Shown here one piece after another: positions 34,352-44,460 of a DNA stretch of 64,000 bases. Position numbers and translations under genes: made by a program. Position 1 is the stretch's first letter; the number at the start of each line of letters is the position of its first letter. Source of the DNA: Morchella semilibera (taxonomy: Eukaryota > Ascomycota > Pezizomycetes > Pezizales > Morchellaceae); assembly GCA_009192285.1 (NCBI GenBank), contig CM018603.1:5515613-5579612 (forward strand), given 5' to 3'. The notes beneath the pieces were generated by a model. That model made no database searches, was not told the origin of the DNA, and worked only from the letters and a program-made list of their open reading frames with translations.

Positions 34352-34593
34352 TTTTTTTTTTTTTTTTTTTTTTAATTCATAATTTCATTGAATTCTAGGT
34401 ACAAGAATGTTGCGTGCAGGGAGACCCTATGGCATAAACAAAACCTATCCCCTTCAAAACCAAAACCGCCAGAAATCATACAATCATTAGTAAGAAAAGA
34501 AACCTTTAATCCGCCAGAACCGACAGCGACCCAGACGATACCGAGGACAAAGAAGACAGCGAAGACGAAGAAGAAAGAGAATAAAGAGGCGAC

Positions 34594-36978
34594 TTAGACA
34601 CTTGGTTTTTTCAAGGGAAACGCAGTACGAGTAGAAGCAATATATAGGCCTAGCTCATATATCGTTTTTTGATTAAGAAATAAATCTTCAAGAGAAGAAG
34701 CATAAGAAATGTACCGACTTCTTGCCTCACTACGAGCAGGGCAAACAAGAATAGCGTGATGGAAATCTTCTTCCTCTTCCTCGCATCTTGGGCAGATGGG
34801 GGAGGAGTCGGGTTGCATCCAGGAGGGGTGAGCAGCAAGATAGCTCTTATGGGCTCGCATCTGGCAGATTCTGCCTGATAGGAACCTTCCAATTGCTAGG
34901 TGAGGATGAGGTTTGTTGGTAATTGGCCATCGATAGTAAGGAGGAGTCGGAAGGGTTTTCCATACGGTTATAATATGCCGTTTGATCAGGAGGCCTAGTT
35001 GTGGGTTTGGAGCAGGATTTGTGGCGAAGTCTGGAGAATTGGAGAGTAGAAAGAAGCATAATTCATCGATAGGAAGCCTAGCGACTCCTTTCCTATTGGA
35101 GTTCCAGTGTTTAGGTGGATTGGGAATACCTCTCAATAGAAGCCGGTTTGAGTTGTTCCTAAATTCGCTAGTAGCGGGAAAAGAGGAGGGAAGACGAGCG
35201 GCAACTGGGTTTAGTTCCGGGTTTGCGTTTAGGATTCTAGCGGCGAACCGAAGACGAAGCGACGTTAAATAAAGATCAATTGGAGCGCATGAGGATTCAG
35301 CTTGTAAAATAGAGACTGGGGTAGAGCGAAAACAGTTGGTCACCCATCTAAGTATTGAGTGCCATGCCGTTTCTAGGATTTTTATTGTTTTCCGGGAGAG
35401 GGTGAAGCAAGTAGCTCCGTATGTCAGAATTGGGAGAATAGCCATAGTCGCAAGACGACGACAATTCAGTGCGGTGAGACCTTTCCCTGCTTGGGAAAAG
35501 CGTCTGATAATAGCAAAGGACGTCATAGCGGCCTTGACTCTTTTCTGAAAGTGGGGATGAGGGTTGAGAGAGGGGGTGCATTGAAAACCGAGCCACCTAA
35601 TCTCGGAGGAGGGGGTTATCAAATGCCCGTGTAGAGAGATTGGAAGCGAAGCAACAGGCGATTTATCTTTAGGGGTACGCCAGTGCATTAAATCTGTTTT
35701 GGGAAGGGAAAAGAAAATATTCATGGGGTGGCCAGTGGAAGTGGCGCGGTTGTAGGCATCTTGAAGAAGATCAAGATTTTGGGCGTATGAAGGTGAGGCC
35801 ACGGTGAACGCAAAGTCGTCCACGTAGGAAAGGGTAATTCCTGGGGATGGGTCCACGTGAAGAGGTGAAACATAGATACAGAAGAGCAGCGGGCTAATGG
35901 GGGAGCCCTGGGGCACACCCACGTCCACTGGGAGAGGGATCTTAGGAGATCCGGGGAAAAGTAGGGTACACTTGCGCTCCGAGAGGAACGAAAGAACCCA
36001 GCTGACCATGTATAATGGAGTATTATGCTCGATAAGAATTCTGGACAGTATCAGGGGGTTGACGTGGTCGAAGCCTCCTTTAACGTCTAGGAAAAGAGTT
36101 GAGACTTTTAGTTTCGCTCTTTGTAGCAGTCTAATCTCGTGTTGAAGTGTTGTAAATGCATCTGCTGTGGAGAGGCCTCTGATGGAGCCGCATTGATGGG
36201 GGTGGATCAGTCTAGCTTCCTTACAAAAGGCTGCCAGGCGATAGCACATTATCCTTTCTAGAACTTTCGAGATAGTTTCGAGGAGGACAATTATCCTATA
36301 GGCTGAGGGGGACTTGTAGTCGGGTTTGTTAGCCTTAGGCAGGACAACGCCAAAGGCGGTTTTCAACTTTTGGGGGTGGTATCCGGCCTTGAGTAAAGGA
36401 TTCAGAAGTGCGGGGAGGAGAGACGGGTTTGCCGTGTGGACCTTCTTCCAGACCATTGGAGGAAAGGAGTCTGGACCAGGTGCGGAGTTGTTGGAGGCGG
36501 CCGCTAGTGCTGTGGCAACTTCTGCAGGGGTGATTTCCGTAGCTAGGGGAAAAGTATTAGGCAGTGGAGGAGGTGCGTTATAGGAAGACGGAGGGAAGAA
36601 ATGTGAAATTAAGGCATTATTGACCTCAATAGGGGTTTCGGCGTTGGGAAAGGAGGGTAATTTCTGAGTTTTATCCCTTTTAGCGGCGCGGGTGAGGCCC
36701 CACATCTGGGATGAATTGGCCTGGGCCACGTAGTTATTCCAATAGGTGTCCTTCGCCTTTTGGATGGCATTGAAGTATTGATTTTTGGCTGCTTTTAGCA
36801 TAAACCGAGGGGCGAAGCCACGTTTATAGTCTCTGGCAACCGAGTGGAAGATCCGTCGTAGTTGTTTTAAGTGGGGGGACCACCAGGGTTTAGACCAGCT
36901 GCTGGGTTTTTTCCTGGGGGGTGAGGTCAAGAATTGGGCCTGTGATGCAACCGAGGGCGGCTTCAAACCAGGGGTCAA
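34594..36978 (-). CDS. LINE reverse transcriptase part of ORF2
   Basis: 794 codons without a stop. It starts inside the endonuclease ORF in another frame, so the first Met is unlikely to be a real start; sense resumes at KKPSSWSKPWWSPHLKQ. RT motifs are in order: SAYRIIVLLETISKVLERIM, LFLDVKGGFDHV, GVPQGSPISPLLF and the catalytic SYVDDFAF (~residue 395), then thumb and connection regions. A C-terminal zinc finger reads CPRCEEEEEDFHHAILVC. The enzyme copies the element's RNA at a nicked target. To be active it needs fusion with the upstream endonuclease, now one base out of frame near 36905-36920, where a C6 and an A6 run lie side by side. Confidence 0.93.
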   Translation of the reverse strand: MTPGLKPPSVASQAQFLTSPPRKKPSSWSKPWWSPHLKQLRRIFHSVARDYKRGFAPRFMLKAAKNQYFNAIQKAKDTYWNNYVAQANSSQMWGLTRAAKRDKTQKLPSFPNAETPIEVNNALISHFFPPSSYNAPPPLPNTFPLATEITPAEVATALAAASNNSAPGPDSFPPMVWKKVHTANPSLLPALLNPLLKAGYHPQKLKTAFGVVLPKANKPDYKSPSAYRIIVLLETISKVLERIMCYRLAAFCKEARLIHPHQCGSIRGLSTADAFTTLQHEIRLLQRAKLKVSTLFLDVKGGFDHVNPLILSRILIEHNTPLYMVSWVLSFLSERKCTLLFPGSPKIPLPVDVGVPQGSPISPLLFCIYVSPLHVDPSPGITLSYVDDFAFTVASPSYAQNLDLLQDAYNRATSTGHPMNIFFSLPKTDLMHWRTPKDKSPVASLPISLHGHLITPSSEIRWLGFQCTPSLNPHPHFQKRVKAAMTSFAIIRRFSQAGKGLTALNCRRLATMAILPILTYGATCFTLSRKTIKILETAWHSILRWVTNCFRSTPVSILQAESSCAPIDLYLTSLRLRFAARILNANPELNPVAARLPSSFPATSEFRNNSNRLLLRGIPNPPKHWNSNRKGVARLPIDELCFFLLSNSPDFATNPAPNPQLGLLIKRHIITVWKTLPTPPYYRWPITNKPHPHLAIGRFLSGRICQMRAHKSYLAAHPSWMQPDSSPICPRCEEEEEDFHHAILVCPARSEARSRYISYASSLEDLFLNQKTIYELGLYIASTRTAFPLKKPSV

Positions 36979-37876
36979 TTGGGTTGGATGGAGACGGTAG
37001 GCTTATTTCCTTAAGCGTTTGCTGAATTAACGGCCATGGGGCGTCTTTCCAGTTGCGATTAAAGACTGATGGTGGTGATTGTTCGGCATCCCATTGGAGT
37101 TTTATTCTGATGGGGGTATGATCAGACCCTGTGGCAGGGAGGTTGTTGGACCAAGAGGAGAACAGGTTACCGGCGGCGGTGTTAGCAAATGCCAAATCGA
37201 TGACGCCATGTCTTTGCAGTGAGTTAGGGGAGAAGCGCGTAGCGACTCCCGGATGGTTAAGCAGAAGATAGCCATTCCGGTGTGCTAGCTCAAAATAAAG
37301 TTTTGACAGGGTCTCTTCTCGGGAGGAGATGCTCCTGCGTGGGTCAGAGAAGCGCGAATGTATATTCACATCCCCGCAGATAACAACTGGATCATTTGAC
37401 ATAGGGAATAACAAATCCGGTGGTAAGGAGCGTTTTGTGGGGGATATATGCCTATTATAGGCATTAATCACTGTGAGTGAAGTTGGAGTATCTCTTCCTG
37501 GGTTCCGCCAGGTGAGGGTGAGAGCAAGAAGTTCGCCAAAGTTTAACGAGTGTATGTAGTAGGAAATTCCTTCTGTAAAATCGACAAGAATATAGGTAGC
37601 CACGCGGATTTTTAATTCCGGGTCGCAGTGTGGGAGAAGCAAATTATATCCTGGAGCAGCAACAGGGAGACCGTTAAACAAATACGGTTCCTGAATAAGA
37701 ACTAGGTGTGGTAACGAATTTTTCGGAAAAGACGAAAAGAGTGACAAGAATATTTTATAACTGTTAGCACAATTATGTTGGGTTATTATAAGTGACGAAG
37801 GAGAAGAGCTCGTGGTTGTAGACGAGTGAAGAGAGCGTGATGGTGATAAATTTCTCGGAGGCGATGAAGAAAACAT
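36890..37876 (-). CDS. LINE APE-type endonuclease part of ORF2
   Basis: 328 codons from ATG 37876, which begins 3 bases after the ORF1 stop region (37879). Catalytic signatures of the exonuclease-endonuclease-phosphatase fold are present: LVLIQEPYLFNG (~residue 60, Glu), VICGDVNIHSRF (~residue 167, Asp/Asn) and TGSDHTPIRIKL (~residue 250, Ser-Asp-His). It nicks target DNA to prime reverse transcription. The frame ends in a TAA just after DLTPQEKTQQLV, where the reverse-transcriptase frame takes over by +1. Confidence 0.92.
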   Translation of the reverse strand: MFSSSPPRNLSPSRSLHSSTTTSSSPSSLIITQHNCANSYKIFLSLFSSFPKNSLPHLVLIQEPYLFNGLPVAAPGYNLLLPHCDPELKIRVATYILVDFTEGISYYIHSLNFGELLALTLTWRNPGRDTPTSLTVINAYNRHISPTKRSLPPDLLFPMSNDPVVICGDVNIHSRFSDPRRSISSREETLSKLYFELAHRNGYLLLNHPGVATRFSPNSLQRHGVIDLAFANTAAGNLFSSWSNNLPATGSDHTPIRIKLQWDAEQSPPSVFNRNWKDAPWPLIQQTLKEISLPSPSNPIDPWFEAALGCITGPILDLTPQEKTQQLV

Positions 37877-37878
37877 AT

Positions 37879-39580
37879 TTATAGGGTCTCGGAGGTGACC
37901 CCCTCCATGGCGCCCTCAGTGGAGCTCTCTGGAGAAATATGCGGGGCATGGGCGGAGGCACTTAATTGGCCGATTGGTGTGGCAGGAGGGGGGGGGGACT
38001 CAACAGCTTTGCCTTTGAGTTGGCGTGCCGGGCAGCTTGTGTCGTAAACTGTGTGGGGGCCGCCACAGTTGGCACATTTGGGATTAAAGGCTGAGCATGC
38101 GCATTCCAGGGATTTCAGGTGGCCATTTTTTGGGGCAGGACTGGTTGGTGCAGCGGTGGTCGCGTCTGGTATGGTTTCCGGCGCATAGGGGGCAGGTGGG
38201 AGCTTTTTGTTTGCAGCCTTGGGTGGCATGTCCAAGGCGGGAGCACTTCTGGCAGATAGTATTAGATGTGGCGCTCCATACTGGATTGCAGCGACGTGGT
38301 TGGGCAAAGAGAAGGATGGATGAGCCGAATTTCTTGGCATCCTCTTGGGGTACTGTAACAACGATGGAGGTGGTATTCTTTCCTTGTCTCAGCTCAGGTT
38401 TCGTAAGGAAGCGGGCTTTGGTAATTCTGGCATTATTGGCGAAGAGAATATTCTCGCGCAACACCGGTGTGAGCATGTCGTCGTTTTCAAAGGGAAACAG
38501 GGGTATGGAGTGAATCACGAAATCAGTGTCGGTGGGTGCGAGTCTGAGTTCGTTTAGAGGGTTGGAATCAGCTTTACAGGCCAGGTTGAGGATTTCCTGG
38601 AAACGTGGGAAGAAGGGCTGAAGACGAGTGTTGGGGGTTTCAGGGGAGGCGACGCAGGTAACCGTGCCTTTGTCGTTGATGGAGACTCTGATTTGGGTGT
38701 GGGGGAAGGTGAGGCCGCCTTCACTGAGGACTCTTCCGAGTTGGGCTGGCAAGGTGGCTTCTAGCTTGGAGCGATCCTCAAACGGCATCAGCAAGACTTC
38801 ATTTGTCTCCTGATATCTCCTGAGCCTCAGGAGACTCAAAAAAAATCCAGGAGTCTCAGGAGACTCTCAGGAGACTTGGGAGACTGTTGGGAGACTCCAG
38901 CCACAAGTTGAGTTTGCTGATGGGGGCTGGGGTTTCTCTGGTTGCGAAAAATCTGCGCTGGGTTTGGGGAAGAGACTTAGGGTGGGTTTGAGGAGGGTTA
39001 GCCGGGGGGGCTGAGCTTTTCTTTTTTCGTAGAGAAGCCGGAGGAGGGGCTTGTGACTGGGGGCTGGGAATGCGGGCGGCTTCGGCAAATGTGAGCCGAC
39101 GTCTGTTTCCATTTTCGTCGATGTGCTCGAGATCCGATAGCTGATTACTAAGGACAGGGGGCGGGGGGGAGTTATGTTGGTGTTGGGAGGTACTCTGAGG
39201 GGCCGGGTTTCTGGCTTTACCCTTAGGGGCTGCGGGCGGCGGGGGGGGGGTTGCGTTTGCATTTGGGCGAGAAACGCAACGTTACGAGCGGTGTCTTCGG
39301 CGTGTCTGAGGACCGTAGTGTTTGCTGAATCGGCGAGGTCCACAGCTTCTTCAAGGCGGGATACTCTGGACTGGAGGTGGGAGTTCTGTCTTACTATGCC
39401 ACACATGAGCGTGAGGAGGATCCTTGACTCGTCGGAGGTGGTATCGCTCATGAGGGCGTTATTAACAGCGGAGGCGAAGGGGTAGGGTTCTTCAGCAAAG
39501 GAGCCGAATAGTTCTTTGTCCAGGCGTTGGACAGAGAGCCCTTTGATGAGGTTCTCAAAAAAAGGGGGAGGGGCTGGCAT
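37879..39580 (-). pseudogene. LINE ORF1 (gag-like), split by an insertion and a frameshift
   Basis: It starts at ATG 39580 after a ~105-bp leader. The N-terminal half (to about 38923) has a helical region (LMCGIVRQNSHLQSRVSRLE) and a Pro-rich part. A 137-bp TIR element (38786-38922) interrupts it. Downstream, 38785-38084 reads PFEDRSKLEATLPAQLGRV and an RNA-binding-like domain, then zinc knuckles CQKCSRLGHATQGC and CPLCAGNHTRRDHRC. Frame changes by one base at a CCCC-AAAAAA run (about 38130-38142); the continuing frame has a third knuckle (CANCGGPHTVYDTSC) and ends at 37879. ORF1 proteins package element RNA. This copy cannot make a whole one. Confidence 0.8.
38786..38922 (+). mobile_element. 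137-bp TIR element inside LINE ORF1 (copy A)
   Basis: The ends read inwards as CATCAGCAAGACTTCATTTG and CATCAGCAAACTCAACTTGT. GG stands outside both ends, a possible 2-bp duplication. The interior is made of repeated AGGAGACTC/GAGTCTCCT words. The same 137-bp element, reversed, lies at 54301-54437. Non-coding. Confidence 0.8.
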
Positions 39581-39685
39581 CTTTGAAGCTTAAGTTTTAA
39601 AGACTTTGTTACCTGTGTAACCTGGTTGCTTAGCAGTTTTTGGTGTTGAATTTTCAAAAGCGAGGAGAAAGCGGGGAAGGAGACT

Positions 39686-39702
39686 GAGACGAATTAATAT
39701 GC
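39686..39702. repeat. LINE target-site duplication, right copy
   Basis: Exact copy of 34335-34351. Confidence 0.93.
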
Positions 39703-40423
39703 ATGGTGAGGGAACTTATATTTCCGTATCAAGAACCGGTGAGTGAGTATTGTAGCAACCGGCGTCCAAGAACAGGGTTTCGATCGCGAATGATTTTACC
39801 AGTCTTTTTGTCAACGGCCACAAGCCAATAGTGGTGCATAGAGGATGCATATCACATATCGCTTTCTGAATGTTATCCTCAACGAGACGCCGTTAGAGGC
39901 CAAGGTCATCCTAATGCATGCATCACAGTCTTAGGTACAATATCTAAATTTAGTACCAAGGCCTTGCAGTAGAATAGATTGGGTACAAGGCTCTCGCATT
40001 AATTGGTTGGACGGATCCTAGACCAGAGACATTTGGCTATTGTGCGCGCCGGGTTGAAAGTTTATAGCATGCGATAGTATTATCAACCTGTGCCTCCACG
40101 CTGCGCCAACTAGACAGTGTGTGGTAGGATTATTGTAGAAGTATGGGGAGAGTCCTATTGGCCAAGTCAGCCATTCAAACCCTGTTTTTAGACCCCCGTT
40201 TCTACAATAGGTTTGCCCATCGCTGTACCAGGTTCTCACCCCCCGCTGTATTCAGGCGGCCAGCCAAGGAATAGCCTCGCTGGCACCCGCGGGTGGGGGG
40301 GGGGGGGGGGGGGAGGAGGGGAGACCCCGATTCTGAAGTCTGTTTTGTACTTTACCTTACCGACCAGACATTAAAATCCCGCCGAGTACCAACCCCCATC
40401 TCTCATCTCATCCACAAAGCAAA
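39703..40423. other. No supported gene; upstream of the 40424 ORF
   Basis: A short minus-strand frame near 39840-39720 (MHHYWLVAVDKKTGKIIRD) looks protein-like but is interrupted by a stop just upstream and is not identified. A run of about 17 G lies at 40297-40313. Confidence 0.4.
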
Positions 40424-41437
40424 ATGGCATCCCCCGGAAAACACCCCACCCCCAAACGCGAAAGCGCCTGGTCCGAGATGGAGGGCGTTGAGTTCCGACC
40501 CCGCGCGTTCTCGGGACCCCCCTTCATCGATCGGGCCACTAGCGAGATGCAAGTCGACACTCCCAGCCAACGGACACCGACCCCCACCTTCATAGACCTG
40601 ACGGCCGACGAGTCACCGGTGGGCCAACGCCGCGTGGCGCGACAAATGCAAACACCGGGGGCGGATACGGCCATTGCGGGTACACCCGATCTCAACACTA
40701 GGGTAACACTGCTCGAGCAGGGTCAGAGGCGCCACGACGATACCCTTATGGTCATTAATGGGCAGATTTCCCTGATGTCGACTAGGATGGATGATTCTGA
40801 GAAGGCGCGCAGGAAGGATGAGCTGAGACGTAAGCGACAGCGGGAGGAGGATAAGGAGCAGCGTAGTTGGGAGCGTTATGAGGATAATCAGGAGAATGAG
40901 CGGCGGCATTCCCAAATATTTGGCCTGCTCAGGGAAGGCATTAACCTGGTCAGCCACCAAATGGGGGGGGGAGCCCAGATTCCCACTGAAAACCCGCACC
41001 ACGTCCCACCGTGCAACATAGCGCCGTCGGCAGCGGGGCCTAGTACCGGGGGCGGCTGTAGGGCATATTCTGCGGGTACAGCCCCCCGGCCGGCGTTCGA
41101 TAACCACCGTACTCCGGACGGCCGCCGAAAGAGACAGCGCGCCGCCCGTCCCCGGAAAGCCCCCGCACCAACATCACCTACCAGCACGGGCACCGCAAAC
41201 ACCTTAGCTTCAAGGATTCGATTTCCTCTCCCCCCCCGCATCCCTCCGCCCCCCGCAGCCGCGTGGGTGGCCCGCACCGGTAATCCCGCGGCTAGAGCTT
41301 ACCCCGCTGTCGCCACGCAAGCCCAGTACCCTCCCTCACTGCGACCGCCCACCACACCCGGCAGCAACACAGGCAACCGCTCGGAGCCCGCAGCGGGACC
41401 GCTTGGCACGCGCACCCACGCCCCAAACGGCGCCTAG
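40424..41437 (+). CDS. Orphan protein with basic coiled coil, 337 residues
   Basis: A single open frame from ATG 40424 in a good context (CAAAATGGC). The N-terminal third is polar, with FIDLTADESPVGQRR. Residues ~95-180 form a long charged helix (KARRKDELRRKRQREEDKEQ, ENERRHSQIFGLLREGINL), likely a coiled coil. The C-terminal half is Pro/Ala/Arg-rich and basic (GRRKRQRAARPRKAPAPTS), possibly nuclear. No catalytic motif is visible and I do not recognise a family. Overlapping frames on the other strand are shadows of GC-rich sequence. It could be a host orphan or a gag-like remnant. The helix makes a real gene more likely than not. Confidence 0.5.
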   Translation: MASPGKHPTPKRESAWSEMEGVEFRPRAFSGPPFIDRATSEMQVDTPSQRTPTPTFIDLTADESPVGQRRVARQMQTPGADTAIAGTPDLNTRVTLLEQGQRRHDDTLMVINGQISLMSTRMDDSEKARRKDELRRKRQREEDKEQRSWERYEDNQENERRHSQIFGLLREGINLVSHQMGGGAQIPTENPHHVPPCNIAPSAAGPSTGGGCRAYSAGTAPRPAFDNHRTPDGRRKRQRAARPRKAPAPTSPTSTGTANTLASRIRFPLPPRIPPPPAAAWVARTGNPAARAYPAVATQAQYPPSLRPPTTPGSNTGNRSEPAAGPLGTRTHAPNGA

Positions 41438-44400
41438 ATATTTTGGGGTGCGCATACGGGGGTGGACATATATACGGGGGCACAGAAGGTTACATCTTTC
41501 TAGCCTTGGCGTTAGTACAACAAACACAAAAAGTAAGTCAAAGGGTTATTATTGGATTTCTGTACCTTAAGTTTTTTTGATTGGATAGTACAGTGGCTAT
41601 ATACCGCAATAAAAACATGAACATCGTATTGAGCCTACAAAGATAGAGAATCCTCTGTGACTAGACCGTGGGCCGGGGGTGTATACGTATAAATCTATGG
41701 AGAATTTTCTGTCGGTGGAGGGGGCTTGTTGGTGGGCATTAGTCGATAGGGACGGAGACCTGAAGTGATCATTCTGATGTTGTGGTAGAGTAGGGGCGGG
41801 GTATTAGAGTCGAGTCTTTTAGCCATCAACGAACAAAAAATTATTTATTCCCAAGACCTTCCAAGACATGCAAGGTGAATGCAAGTAGGATATGATATAA
41901 TATTCCTATGATTTCCTTCCCAGAGTACTTGTGAGCCCTTATGTGCGCCGAGAGGTACATGCAGCATAGTCTTGGGAATTAATAATTCTTTGTTTGTTGC
42001 CTTTCACACCCGTGGATAAAAGCTTCTATTGAAGTATCCCTCTTCCCCAGCCTAGACCTAAATCCTATCAGAGCGGCTGGGCGAAAGATGTCCGTCCAAG
42101 GTTTGGTGAAATCTTTTTGAGCTGCTGTCGGCCGTGGGGTTAAAATAAACTTGAACTTCCAATCAGAGTAGGTCAATTGGGAAGTTTTGAGTGATTTGTG
42201 GCCTTTGTTTACCCCACATAAGGTGAACCCTAACCCTAACAATTACCTGGGCAACGTGACGGTGTTCAAGATCCCCAAAGAAAAATTATACCTAAATTCC
42301 CATTAAAAACCTCATCCTCTTAACTGTTACTGCCCTCATAGCCACAATACGCCCGCCCCCGCGCAAAGTGCTCGTGTGGGTGTTCGCATCCAACCCGCCT
42401 GATCAGCTGAATATACCAGAAAAATATAAATGGCTGGGGAGGCCATGTTTCCTATGCTTGTCAACCTTTCGCACACCGTCTGTTTCAGGAGATTTGGCGC
42501 GGAAGCCACAGTACGCCACAGGAGGGTGGGGCAACAACAACGACTTTAAAGCTCTCTTCTCCTATTTGATAGGCCAAAATCAAAACGCCTGGGGCTTGGC
42601 GGCCATATGGGACGATTCTCGAGCCATACTCAGGAAAATAAGTCGTAGGGATAGGAAAATCTGTCCGTGGAAGAATTGTGGGTGTGGGGGACCGCTTTTC
42701 TTAGGGGCAAAGGTAACCCTGACCCTGACCTTGACCCTGAACCCATACAATTTTTTCCTCACACTCCTCGACCCCGCATACCGCTTCACCGTCCTAGCCG
42801 CCCAAATACCCTCTATGACAGCAAATCCCCCACCAAGCAACTACACAACACATAGTTGTCTGGGTTCAATCTAGAGGGGGGGTAGCCCCTCTTCCCCCAT
42901 CGCTTAAGCTGTCAGTTACTACCCCCCTCTTCCACTAGCAACCAAATAATACTAACTTTAAGAGGCACCTCCGTCACCGTGACAACCATGGACCGGTTCA
43001 GGTGTACGGACGGTGTTTCTCAGAGAACTCCCGAGTGCACGGTGCACTATGCGGCCTCCTTAGTTGTTGGCAAAAGAGGGCGGGAACACCTATCGGAGAT
43101 CAACTGTCTGATAAGGAAGATAATAAGGTCTATTACCAACTTTTACTTTGTTCTAGGGGGGAGGGGGGGTGGGGCATTTACTGACAACCTAAGGAACAAG
43201 TACAGCGCCATCACCGCCATTTCCCCAAGGCGACGTTATCTAAGCTTATAAGCGGACCCTCGCGTACGAATATGTACCTAATGATAGTAGTGTAGACTCC
43301 GAGGGAACGTAAATGTTCTCCAGGTTTCTGTTTATTCAGTAGGAGCTTGAAGTGGTGGCAGTTCGTCGTGGGCACTGCGCGGTCAGGGTTAGGGTTGCTC
43401 ATTCCTGAGACCCAGGCGTCTAGATTTAATTCAAGTTCGGGAATTGATTGCCTGCCGAGAAGTCGGAGGAACGGCTGTATTCGTACTGCTTTGTCGGAAC
43501 CTGATGATAAGGACTTGACCACTAACTGCCAGATTCAGCCGAGAAAAGAGGTAAGGGAGGTAGGACACAGGGTGTGGGGTTTTTTTTTTCATTTGTTTTG
43601 ATCGAGAGGGATGTGAGAGGAGGGAGTCTCCACTCAATGTGAGTTTTTATCGCATGTCGCCATTGCCGTCGGGTCCGTTGTAATACCCCACTACGCAGCT
43701 TGGCCACGAGGGGCTAAGGAGTTGGGGGTTGCCAAGCCCACCAACTAAATTTCATTTAGTAAAGATATCTGTTTTCTTTTGCCTTGGCAACCCCACGAGA
43801 CTTTACGTTACTACGATAGAGGAGTGAGTCTCCTCCTCCGGTGTTAATCTGATAGCGTTTCTGGCCGAATTCCAATCTGGGGCACTTAAACCGTTTATGA
43901 ATCTAACGCCCAGGAGGGGTCGAGGTGGTGGTTTTTGGCACGAGCTATAGGTCGTTGACTTATTGCGCTGTTTATATTATAATTACTAGGAGGGGCCTGA
44001 GTGCCCCGGATACCCATCATATGGATACATCACGAAAACAACACCGTGATAGCCTCCAAATAGATTATCTGTCTCCATTTGCCCCGAACCTCTCACCACA
44101 CGCATAGGACTAGGATTCAAGGATTTGGTCAATGGAGTTGATAAGTATTTTTCTTGGTGATTTGTATTTGTGGTTCTCTGTGAACGTCATAAGGAACTGA
44201 TTTCGGCGACCAAAATCAGTGACAGGTTCCCGACAGATCCCCACCACAGGTAACAAGAGCTATGGCTCTTGCACATTTTGCGCACATGCGGGAGGAGGAT
44301 GTGTTCTTTACCAGTGGATGCCACAAGTCGCCGGAGGGACCCCCCACGCGGGACAGTAACGCCCCATCTAGCCACACAACGGGGTGTTTAGCTCAGCAAC

Positions 44401-44443
44401 AGCCGTTTAGATGGGTAGCATTGAAGTTTAATTTAATCCACAC
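41438..44443. other. No supported gene
   Basis: A 168-codon plus frame (42368-42874) and shorter ones have no motif. An inverted pair GGGGTTGCCAAG / CTTGGCAACCCC at about 43728-43795 encloses an ACTAAATTTCATTTAGT palindrome, a small foldback structure. Short CCCTAA-like words occur at 42225-42240 and 43384-43398. Confidence 0.4.
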
Positions 44444-44460
44444 AGATGGTCTTTCCGGGG
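44444..44460. repeat. Target-site duplication of the truncated LINE, left copy
   Basis: AGATGGTCTTTCCGGGG, repeated exactly at 45727-45743 after the poly(A) tail. Confidence 0.92.

Larger units (their letters stand above)
34352..39685 (-). mobile_element. Full-length LINE (non-LTR retrotransposon), 5334 bp
   Basis: Oriented on the minus strand. The poly(A) tail appears as 22 T at 34352-34373 and the 5' end is at 39685. An exact 17-bp target duplication brackets it. Three coding blocks follow in transcription order: a gag-like ORF1 with zinc knuckles, an APE-type endonuclease and a reverse transcriptase. The organisation resembles fungal Tad-like LINEs, though I see no RNase H domain. A 137-bp TIR element sits inside ORF1. 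A truncated sister copy lies at 44461-45726. Confidence 0.92.

Noticed and set aside
34388-34597. Plus-strand ORF rich in Lys/Thr
   Set aside because: Antisense to the LINE 3' untranslated region; low-complexity shadow.
42225-42240. Interstitial telomere repeats (CCCTAA words here and at 43384-43398)
   Set aside because: Only two to three units each; too short to mean a former chromosome end.
43728-43795. Inverted repeat GGGGTTGCCAAG/CTTGGCAACCCC as a MITE
   Set aside because: Only about 68 bp in total with no clear target duplication; kept as a hairpin note only.
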